From assembly GCA_900547915.1 (NCBI GenBank), contig URIN01000012.1, positions 1 to 12,768 on the forward strand: DNA of 12,768 bases, given 5' to 3'. The stretch comes from an uncultured Clostridium sp. GTDB lineage: Bacteria > Bacillota > Clostridia > Oscillospirales > Acutalibacteraceae. The position numbers were made by a program, and so were the translations under genes. Shown here one piece after another: positions 6,671-12,768 of this stretch. Numbering within the stretch: the stretch's first letter is position 1; each line of letters begins with the position of its first letter. Under the pieces are notes generated by a model that ran no database searches, was not told the DNA's origin, and was given only the letters and a program-made list of their open reading frames with translations.

Positions 6671-6700
6671 ACAAAAAGGGAGCGGTAAATATCCGCTCCC
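6671..6700 (-). terminator. Intrinsic terminator after trpS
   Basis: A perfect 8-bp GC-rich stem (GGGAGCGG/CCGCTCCC, 6700-6693 with 6685-6678) with a 7-base loop. It is followed on the minus strand by a T-rich tract starting at 6677. It ends the glyA-to-trpS transcript 35 nt past the trpS stop and just before the next promoter. Confidence 0.9.
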
Positions 6701-6734
6701 CATTGAGTAGTCAAAGCAACTAAAACAAACTATT

Positions 6735-7742
6735 TCAGATAAGAAAACCGACTTTTTTCATGACTTTGCCGAGTGTGCGTGAAGAAATGCGCATAGCCTT
6801 TTCGGCACCTTTCTGCTGGCACTCCTTAAGATACTGCTTATCGGCAATTACCTCACTATATTTCTTCTGGAAAGGTTCAAGTTCAGCGACAACAGCCTCG
6901 CCAACAGCCTTTTTGAAATCGCCGTAGCCTTTGCCTGCAAAATCAGCCTCAATCTTCTCATAACTATCACCCGTAACAGCGGAATAGATAGTCATAAGGT
7001 TATTGATACCGTCTTTTCCCTCAGCAAAACGAACAGACATTTCGCTGTCCGTAACAGCAGACTTAAACTTTTTCATAATTACCTCAGGCGCATCTGTGAG
7101 ATAAACAGTGCCTTTCTGATTAGGATCCGACTTGCTCATCTTGCGTGTTGGGTCCTGAAGGCTCATTACTCTTGCACCGTTTTTAGGAATATAAGCATCA
7201 GGAATAGTGAAAACATCACCATAGATGCCATTGAAACGTTCTGCAATATTACGTGTTATTTCAAGATGCTGTTTCTGGTCTGCGCCTACCGGAACGATAT
7301 CTGCCTGATAAAGCAGAATATCTGCCGCCATAAGGCAGGGATATGTGAAAAGGCCTGCATTTACATTATCTTTATGCTGTGAAGCCTTATCCTTAAACTG
7401 TGTCATTCTTGAAAGTTCACCGAACTGAGTGTAGCAGTTAAGTATCCAGCCAAGCTGTGCGTGTGTGGGCACCTGAGACTGAATGAACACAATTCCTTTA
7501 TCCGGATCAAGACCGAGTGCAAGAAGCATAGCAAAAAGCTCATTTGTCTGCTTTCTGAGCTTCTGAGGGTCTTGCCTTACGGTGATTGAATGAAGATCCG
7601 CAACACCGTATATAGTATCAAACTCACGCTGAAAATCTGCCCAGCCTCGCATAGCGCCAAGATAGTTTCCAAGAGTGGGAACTGAAGTGGGCTGAATCAG
7701 CGATAAACTTCTTTTTCTTTTTTCCGCAACTTGTTCTGACAT
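6735..7742 (-). CDS. trpS: Tryptophan--tRNA ligase
   Basis: A 335-residue class I aminoacyl-tRNA synthetase that charges tRNA-Trp in the cytoplasm. The HIGH-equivalent is TLGNYLGA (23-30) following QPTSVP, where most TrpS have a Gly in the QP(S/T)G turn. The KMSKS loop is exact at 201-205 (RKMSKSDPNQ). DILLYQADIVPVGADQKQHLE (141-161) is the typical Trp/dimer region. Length fits bacterial TrpS. I choose ATG 7742 rather than the in-frame TTG at 7751, because the AAAGGACGG site is correctly spaced only for the ATG. The gene is last in the operon, 38 nt after the aminotransferase stop, and ends at a strong terminator. No T-box or other leader could fit in that gap, so any control acts at the operon promoter outside the window. 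Confidence 0.95.
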   Translation of the reverse strand: MSEQVAEKRKRSLSLIQPTSVPTLGNYLGAMRGWADFQREFDTIYGVADLHSITVRQDPQKLRKQTNELFAMLLALGLDPDKGIVFIQSQVPTHAQLGWILNCYTQFGELSRMTQFKDKASQHKDNVNAGLFTYPCLMAADILLYQADIVPVGADQKQHLEITRNIAERFNGIYGDVFTIPDAYIPKNGARVMSLQDPTRKMSKSDPNQKGTVYLTDAPEVIMKKFKSAVTDSEMSVRFAEGKDGINNLMTIYSAVTGDSYEKIEADFAGKGYGDFKKAVGEAVVAELEPFQKKYSEVIADKQYLKECQQKGAEKAMRISSRTLGKVMKKVGFLI

Positions 7743-7780
7743 AATAATCAATCCGTCCTTTAACCTGTAATTTATTCAGA

Positions 7781-8971
7781 TTATTTAATGAACTGCTCAG
7801 CAACTTCGCCCATAATTTTTACACCCTTTACAATATCATCATCACTTGGGGTGGAAAAATTAAGACGTATATAGCTGCATGGCGCAGTATCATCCGTCAT
7901 AAAAGCACTGCCCGGCACAACTGCCACTTTTCTTTCAAGCAGCGCATTAACATATCCAAGCATATCAACATCATCAGGCAGTTTAGCCCATATAAAGAGA
8001 CCGCCCTGCGGACGTACATAAGAAATAAATCCGCCGCAGTATTTATCAAGGCAGTCACACATCAGATTGAGCTTTCGCCTGTATATCTTTCTTATATTTT
8101 CTATATGCTTATCAACATCATATTCATCAAACCAGCGTGAAACTATCATCTGATTGAGAACACCTGTATGAACATCGGAAACCTGCTTACCTATTGTAAA
8201 AGCGCCCGCCGCTTTTTTAGGAATAACGGCATAAGCAACTCTTATTCCGGGGGCAAGTATCTTTGAAAATGAGCCTGCGTAGAACACGATACCCTCAGTA
8301 TCAAGGCTCTTAATAGCGGGAACATCCTCGCCTGCTACACGCAGATTGCCGTATGGATTATCCTCCAGAATAACAAGGTCATTTTGGAGAGCAAGCTCAT
8401 ACATTCTTTTGCGCTTTTCAAGGCTCATTGTTGTGCCGCCGGGGTTTTGAAAATTGGGGATAGTATAAATAAATTTTGCCCCGGGATTTTCCTTAATAAC
8501 CCTTTCAAGAGCGTCCATATTCATGCCGTCCTCATCAATGGGAACACCTGCAAGTTTGCATCCGTGTGAACGGAAACAGTTTAAAGAGCCTATGAAAGAC
8601 GGCTCCTCGCAGATAACGGTATCCCCCTCGGAAGTGAGCACACGTGTGGTTATATCCATAACCTGCGTACCACCGGCAGTGATTATAACGACATCGTCAT
8701 CCGTGCCGACATTCTCACGCCTTTTAAGCCATTCCTTAACGGTTTTGCGCAAAGGCTCATAACCCTCTGACACGCCGTAAACAAGGGCTGAAACAGGATT
8801 TTCACTGAGAATTTCAGCAGAAATCTTTTTAACCTCTTCACATGGAAAAGCGGCTGTATCAGGAGAACCTCCGGCAAAAGCTATCATACCGGGCTCATTT
8901 GTAACTTTGAGTATCTCCCTGACAGCAGACGGTTTAAGGCTGGCAAACTTTGATGATAAACTGTAACTCAT
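7781..8971 (-). CDS. Class I/II PLP aminotransferase, 2-aminoadipate/aromatic type
   Basis: A 396-residue fold-type I aminotransferase, similar to the LysN/ARO8 and MocR-catalytic-domain group that handles 2-aminoadipate, aromatic and branched amino acids. AFAGGSPD (31-38) opens the domain and YGVSEGYEPLR (65-75) is typical. PNFQNPGG (172-179) and EDNPYGNLR (203-211) supply the Asn, Asp204 and Tyr207 that contact PLP. K237 in GSFSKILAPGIR is the Schiff-base lysine, with R244 following. YIRLNFS near the C-terminus holds the substrate-carboxylate Arg. There is no GntR DNA-binding domain, so it is an enzyme rather than a MocR regulator. The ATG follows a GAGGA site by 5 nt and the previous stop by 6 nt. 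The exact substrate is undetermined; being next to trpS does not prove an aromatic one. Confidence 0.88.
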   Translation of the reverse strand: MSYSLSSKFASLKPSAVREILKVTNEPGMIAFAGGSPDTAAFPCEEVKKISAEILSENPVSALVYGVSEGYEPLRKTVKEWLKRRENVGTDDDVVIITAGGTQVMDITTRVLTSEGDTVICEEPSFIGSLNCFRSHGCKLAGVPIDEDGMNMDALERVIKENPGAKFIYTIPNFQNPGGTTMSLEKRKRMYELALQNDLVILEDNPYGNLRVAGEDVPAIKSLDTEGIVFYAGSFSKILAPGIRVAYAVIPKKAAGAFTIGKQVSDVHTGVLNQMIVSRWFDEYDVDKHIENIRKIYRRKLNLMCDCLDKYCGGFISYVRPQGGLFIWAKLPDDVDMLGYVNALLERKVAVVPGSAFMTDDTAPCSYIRLNFSTPSDDDIVKGVKIMGEVAEQFIK

Positions 8972-8977
8972 TTTTCC

Positions 8978-10096
8978 TCACTTCAGAATTTCGTTTACAA
9001 ATCTTTCACACGATTTACCGTCACAAAGAGGAACAAATCTTTTTCTGAAGGCGGCAAGCTTTTCATTGCCGCGGCACGCGCTTAAAACTGCCGGCGCAAG
9101 CTTATCAAAATCGGAAACGACCTCTCCGCAAGAGTAATCGGAATAGTCATAATAAAATCCCCTGCCGCCGTTGTAATCGCTCAGATCGGGAGCGTACAGC
9201 ACGGCAGGATTGCCTATAACGGCGTTTTCAAATATAACGGAAGAATAGTCCGTAACAAGGACATCGGTAATAAACAGAATATCGTTTATTTCCCTTTCGT
9301 CCGAAAAATCGAAAACACGGTTTTCAAGTCCCTCGGGGACTGTAAATTTATCTTTTACAAACGGGTGCATTTTCAGGATAAGCACCCAGTCATCAGGCAG
9401 TGCGTTCATAAAATCAGGCACGCTGAAAAAGTTTTGCGGATAATATGCGTTATGCACATTTTCTCCTCTGAAAGTGGGAGCGAAAAGGCACACCTTTTTA
9501 CCCTCAACAAGCGGCTCTCTGCCGTAAAGTCTCTGCTTTGCCGATTCGACATAGTCATCGTCAAAAAAGCAATCCGTTCTCGGGGTGCCTACGGGTTTTA
9601 CCCTTGATTCATCAATACCGAACGCCTGAGCATATATTGGCACGATCTCGGGCGAGGAAACGATGGCATCAGTATAATTCTTATGTGTGATTGAATTCTT
9701 CTGAGCGCTGTCTCTACCATAGCCGAAGCGCTTAAAAGCGCCCATTGCGTGCCACACCTGTACGAGCTTCTGCCCCTGACGCAGGCGCAGGACATACACC
9801 AGTGGCTCATAATCATCAACAAGAATAAATTTGCTCTGTGCCATTTCGGCGGCAAGTTCATTCTGCGGTATCGGATTAAGAGCCGTAACGACCTTTATAT
9901 TGAAATCAATGCCGTTTTTTTCTATGTAGTTTTTTATTGCCAGCAGGTTTCCGCCCAGTTTGCCCTTTGATGTTGAATACATAAGTATCTTTTTCCCGTC
10001 AAGCGGCAGTTTTTTTGCCTTTTCAAATTCGGCGGCAAAGCCCGCATACCTTGCCCTTTGCAGGTGTGGGTACAAAAGCGATTTAATTTTGCTCAT
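8978..10096 (-). CDS. CDP-glycerol glycerophosphotransferase-like protein, second copy
   Basis: A 372-residue member of the TagB/TagF-type family (Glyphos_transf), which adds glycerol- or ribitol-phosphate from CDP-alcohols to teichoic acid or capsule-type polymers at the inner membrane face. LVQVWHAMGAFKRFG (111-125) carries the conserved His116. VGTPRTD (169-175), APTFRG (206-211) and KMHPFVK (242-248, His244) follow. ITDVLVTDYSSVIFE (276-290) is the CDP-binding acidic/Ser motif. Canonical TagF has W-H-G-T-P-L-K-K; the W-H-A-x-G-A-F-K form here marks a subfamily. Its ATG lies inside the end of the preceding homolog (14-nt overlap) with only a weak ribosome site, so it is probably translated by coupling. 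There is no N-terminal membrane helix. The family is certain; the polymer is unknown, and no tagD-like gene lies in the window. Confidence 0.85.
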   Translation of the reverse strand: MSKIKSLLYPHLQRARYAGFAAEFEKAKKLPLDGKKILMYSTSKGKLGGNLLAIKNYIEKNGIDFNIKVVTALNPIPQNELAAEMAQSKFILVDDYEPLVYVLRLRQGQKLVQVWHAMGAFKRFGYGRDSAQKNSITHKNYTDAIVSSPEIVPIYAQAFGIDESRVKPVGTPRTDCFFDDDYVESAKQRLYGREPLVEGKKVCLFAPTFRGENVHNAYYPQNFFSVPDFMNALPDDWVLILKMHPFVKDKFTVPEGLENRVFDFSDEREINDILFITDVLVTDYSSVIFENAVIGNPAVLYAPDLSDYNGGRGFYYDYSDYSCGEVVSDFDKLAPAVLSACRGNEKLAAFRKRFVPLCDGKSCERFVNEILK

Positions 10097-11459
10097 TTTC
10101 GGTATCTTCTTTAATATCGTCTGTCTGAATATCTTTCACTGTATCAGCGTTTGAAGCGCTGCTCTGCGGTTCGGAAAATTCCACGTTTTCAACGTTATCT
10201 TCTGAAACTGCTTCAACCGTTTCATTATCGGTTTCTGCCTGTTTCTGATCATCATCGGGAATTTCATCTTCTATAACTCCGTAGTTATAACGCCCGTCAT
10301 AGACGCCGCGGGCAAGTTCGTCAATGAGCTTGCCGTACTCTGCTGTGATAGAAGCAAAGCGCTTGTTTACATATGCTTTTTTGAAATTCTCTTCTTTTTC
10401 AGAGTTCGCACGCATTCCTGACGCTATGAAATCACATATTCCCTTTGCGTTTTTAGAATAAAGAGCGGGAATATCCGTCCAGAAATCAATATAAAATCCA
10501 CGCTCGTCAATATATTTATCGCTGTCAAAGCAATAGATATATATTGGCAGATCTTTCAAAAGCGCCTCATAGATAACAGAGCTGTAATCAGTTACAACAT
10601 AATCCGCAACGCACATGAAATCCATGGCGGTAAAGTTTTCACCCTCCGCCTTGTTCATACGCGAATCGGTATATATCTGTTCTTTATTCGAATCGACCAC
10701 ATGGTGTTTTACGATGAGGTTGAAATCGGAATAATTAACTTTATTTACAAGTTCCTCGGTTGCGTTTGCAAGCGCGTCTTTATCCTGCTGCGTATCACGG
10801 AAAGTCGGCGCATACAGGATATTTTTACGCCCGTTTGCAAGCTGAGGATATTTGCGAAGCACGTTGCCGCGCACTCTTTCGTTTTCCTCCGGGTCTGTAA
10901 GATAATCCATACGAGGAATGCCGATAGGAATAAACTTGCTGATCGGCTGACCGAATGCCTGAGCGAAAAACGGAACACACTCGTCTCCGCTTGCGGCTAT
11001 ATAGCTGTAATTATTATGCATTTTAAATGCTGACGCGGTCTTTGAGGATTTGCCGCCCTCTTTATCAAGCACGGATTTACCGAACTTTTTGAAAGCGCCA
11101 AGAGCGTGCCAGATCTGAATTATCTTTAAATCCCTTTTATGTTTAAGCATTGAAGCGAGTATGCAATAACCGTCCAACACAACTACTTTTGAAGTGGCAA
11201 GCGCTTTCATCTGGCGGAACATCTCGCCCACATACTTGACCTTTCCGCCGAAAGATGACGGAATCATCTTGCATAAAACAACAACCTGATACTGAGGATA
11301 ATTTGTTTTTATTTCATTTATTAGATAGCGGAAATCCGTTGACGGCGTTTCGCTCTGGCGTGATATAAACGCAATTTTATTTTCTGTTTTTCTGCGCTTG
11401 TAAAAGGAATAGAAAAATCCCATTACAGCGCCGAATATTTTTGCAAAAACACCTATCAC
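10083..11459 (-). CDS. CDP-glycerol glycerophosphotransferase-like protein with acidic tail
   Basis: A 458-residue TagB/TagF-family protein. Residues 1-20 are hydrophobic and followed by KRRK, a likely membrane anchor or surface helix. The transferase domain has IIQIWHALGAFKKFG (113-127, His118), IGIPRMD (179-185), APTFRD (217-222), VKHH (250-253) and YVVTDYSSVIYE (287-298). From about residue 396 to the end is a low-complexity tail rich in Asp, Glu, Asn, Ser and Thr, absent from the shorter neighbour. The start is a GTG at 11459, with a GGGAAG site 7 nt upstream and a 22-nt gap after glyA. A later ATG (11423) would remove part of the hydrophobic helix and has no site. The WHAxGAFK motif is shared with the downstream gene, so the pair likely arose by tandem duplication and may act as primer/polymerase or on successive steps. 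Confidence 0.85.
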   Translation of the reverse strand: MIGVFAKIFGAVMGFFYSFYKRRKTENKIAFISRQSETPSTDFRYLINEIKTNYPQYQVVVLCKMIPSSFGGKVKYVGEMFRQMKALATSKVVVLDGYCILASMLKHKRDLKIIQIWHALGAFKKFGKSVLDKEGGKSSKTASAFKMHNNYSYIAASGDECVPFFAQAFGQPISKFIPIGIPRMDYLTDPEENERVRGNVLRKYPQLANGRKNILYAPTFRDTQQDKDALANATEELVNKVNYSDFNLIVKHHVVDSNKEQIYTDSRMNKAEGENFTAMDFMCVADYVVTDYSSVIYEALLKDLPIYIYCFDSDKYIDERGFYIDFWTDIPALYSKNAKGICDFIASGMRANSEKEENFKKAYVNKRFASITAEYGKLIDELARGVYDGRYNYGVIEDEIPDDDQKQAETDNETVEAVSEDNVENVEFSEPQSSASNADTVKDIQTDDIKEDTENEQN

Positions 11460-11481
11460 TTTTACACTTCCCGAAAATCAA

Positions 11482-12723
11482 TTATTCATAAAGCGGATAT
11501 TTTGCACAAATTTCAGCTACGCCGCTTCTGATATAATCCTTTTTATTATCGAAATCGGTGATCGCAAGATAAATATACTCTGCGATCTTCTCAAAATCTT
11601 CCTTCTGGAGACCTCTTGTTGTTGCGGCGGGAGTACCGATGCGCACGCCCGAAGTAACAAACGGTGAAAGAGGCTCATTTGGAACTGTATTCTTATTAAG
11701 GGTGATATGAACGTCATCAAGTCTTGCCTCAAGCTCTTTGCCTGTAACGCCCGTGCCAATAAGAGAAAGCAGAATAAGGTGGTTATCCGTGCCGCCTGAA
11801 ACAAGATTAAGGCCTTTAGAGATAAGAGCGTCTGCAAGAGCCTTTGCATTATCAACTATTCTCTGCTGATATTCCTTGAACTCGGGCTTGAGAGCCTCTC
11901 CGAAGCATACAGCCTTGCCGGCGATAACGTGCATAAGCGGGCCGCCCTGGGTACCTGGGAATACTGCTGAATTAAGCTTTTTGATAAGATAAGGATTGTT
12001 GCAGAGGATGAGACCGCCTCTGGGGCCTCTTAATGTTTTATGAGTAGTTGTTGTAACAACATCAGCATAAGGAACAGGGTTCTGGTGAAGGCCTGCCGCA
12101 ACAAGACCTGCGATATGAGCCATATCTACCATAAACATTGCGCCGTTTGCGTGAGCTATATCGGCCATTGTTTTGAAATCTATTGCACGGGGATATGCTG
12201 ACGCACCTGCAACGATGAGTTTTGGCTTAACCTTATTTACCTGCTTTGCGAAAGCATCAAGATCAATAAAACCGTCATCATTTACGCCGTAAGGAACGAA
12301 ATTAAAATATTTTCCGCTGATATTGGCTGGTGAACCGTGAGTAAGATGGCCACCGTTGTCAAGGCTCATACCCATAACGGTATCGCCCGGCTTAAGGAGC
12401 GCAAGATAAACAGCTGTGTTTGCCTGAGCACCTGAATGTGCCTGAACATTGGCATAATTTGCGCCAAAAAGTTCGCAGGCTCTTTTTATAGCAATATTTT
12501 CAACTATATCAACATACTGGCAGCCGCCGTAATAACGTTTTCCAGGAAGTCCCTCAGCATACTTATTTGTGAGCACACTGCCCATTGCTGCCATAACCTG
12601 CGGGGAAACGAGGTTTTCGGAAGCGATAAGCTCTATATTCTCTCTCTGACGCTGAAGTTCAAGCGCCATAGCGTCTGCAACTTCCTTGTCTGTTTCAGCT
12701 ACCTTTGCTATTGAATCATAGTA
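11482..12723 (-). CDS. glyA: Serine hydroxymethyltransferase, 5' end missing
   Basis: Makes glycine and 5,10-methylene-tetrahydrofolate from serine and tetrahydrofolate; a PLP enzyme of one-carbon metabolism in the cytoplasm. The window holds 413 genomic residues. [31 protein letters not shown] and HSGAQAN are family signatures. [16 protein letters not shown] contains the Schiff-base lysine (K229 counted from the first genomic residue). [12 protein letters not shown] and GVRIGTPA follow. Genomic coding sequence ends at 12723, where adapter begins. The frame runs on into adapter to a GTG at 12738, giving a spurious N-terminus (Met-Tyr-Lys-Arg-Gln). The true start is missing, probably by only a few residues, as judged from normal SHMT N-termini. 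It is the first visible gene of a minus-strand operon running to trpS; its promoter is outside the window. Confidence 0.95.
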   Translation of the reverse strand, partial: YYDSIAKVAETDKEVADAMALELQRQRENIELIASENLVSPQVMAAMGSVLTNKYAEGLPGKRYYGGCQYVDIVENIAIKRACELFGANYANVQAHSGAQANTAVYLALLKPGDTVMGMSLDNGGHLTHGSPANISGKYFNFVPYGVNDDGFIDLDAFAKQVNKVKPKLIVAGASAYPRAIDFKTMADIAHANGAMFMVDMAHIAGLVAAGLHQNPVPYADVVTTTTHKTLRGPRGGLILCNNPYLIKKLNSAVFPGTQGGPLMHVIAGKAVCFGEALKPEFKEYQQRIVDNAKALADALISKGLNLVSGGTDNHLILLSLIGTGVTGKELEARLDDVHITLNKNTVPNEPLSPFVTSGVRIGTPAATTRGLQKEDFEKIAEYIYLAITDFDNKKDYIRSGVAEICAKYPLYE

Positions 12724-12768
12724 CTGTCTCTTATACACATCTCCGAGCCCACGAGACGGACTCCTATC
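12724..12768. other. Illumina Nextera adapter plus i7 index (sequencing artifact)
   Basis: Positions 12724-12742 are the 19-bp Tn5 mosaic-end complement (CTGTCTCTTATACACATCT). Positions 12743-12757 are the rest of the Nextera read-1 read-through adapter. The octamer 12758-12765 (GGACTCCT) matches the index known as N705, and ATC (12766-12768) begins the P7 sequence. It is library sequence joined to the contig end, not host DNA or a mobile element. Confidence 0.98.

Noticed and set aside
12724..12742. Transposon end (Tn5 mosaic end) as a natural mobile element
   Set aside because: It is followed directly by library adapter, an index octamer and P7, so it comes from tagmentation, not from an insertion in the genome.
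1..12768. tRNA, rRNA, CRISPR array, riboswitch or insertion sequence
   Set aside because: The intergenic gaps are short. None shows repeat units, cloverleaf-like structure, long leader or transposase; trpS has no room for a T-box within the operon.

Overview
The window reads as one end of a chromosomal contig from a low-to-mid GC Clostridia-type Firmicute, probably a gut anaerobe known from short-read sequencing. The grounds are strong AGGAGG-type ribosome binding sites, TTG/GTG starts, TTGATT/TATAAT promoters, TagB/TagF-like polymer genes and the type of proteins encoded. Species cannot be named from the sequence. The last 45 bases (12724-12768) are not biological: they are Illumina Nextera read-through adapter plus an i7 index, so the contig ends artificially inside glyA.

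Layout. Almost everything is on the minus strand. At the left edge two divergent promoters serve a minus-strand gene cut off after four codons (1-12) and a small plus-strand membrane protein resembling DUF3784 (212-544). A strong bidirectional hairpin terminator (573-603) separates it from the convergent five-gene minus-strand operon (5474 down to 623): SCP2-like protein A, a class III PLP aminotransferase, transketolase N-subunit, transketolase C-subunit, SCP2-like protein B. One promoter with a dyad in its spacer lies upstream of this operon. Next comes a Gfo/Idh/MocA oxidoreductase (6602-5634) with its own promoter, also carrying a dyad in the spacer. The right half is a compact housekeeping/cell-envelope operon read from the right edge: glyA (5'-truncated), two tandem CDP-glycerol glycerophosphotransferase-like genes, a class I/II aminotransferase and trpS, ended by a clear intrinsic terminator (6671-6700).

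The region most worth attention is the five-gene operon. A split thiamine-diphosphate ketolase is co-transcribed with a PLP aminotransferase and flanked by two related proteins that each look like a double SCP2 (lipid-binding) fold. By eye, the C-subunit retains the catalytic Glu and His but has Ala where classical transketolases carry the acceptor-site Asp and a phosphate-binding Arg. This suggests a non-phosphorylated, perhaps hydrophobic, acceptor aldehyde. Ketol transfer to a long-chain aldehyde followed by transamination would give a 2-amino-1,3-diol, that is, a sphingoid-base-like lipid made without serine palmitoyltransferase. That pathway is inference; the gene order and residue changes are visible.
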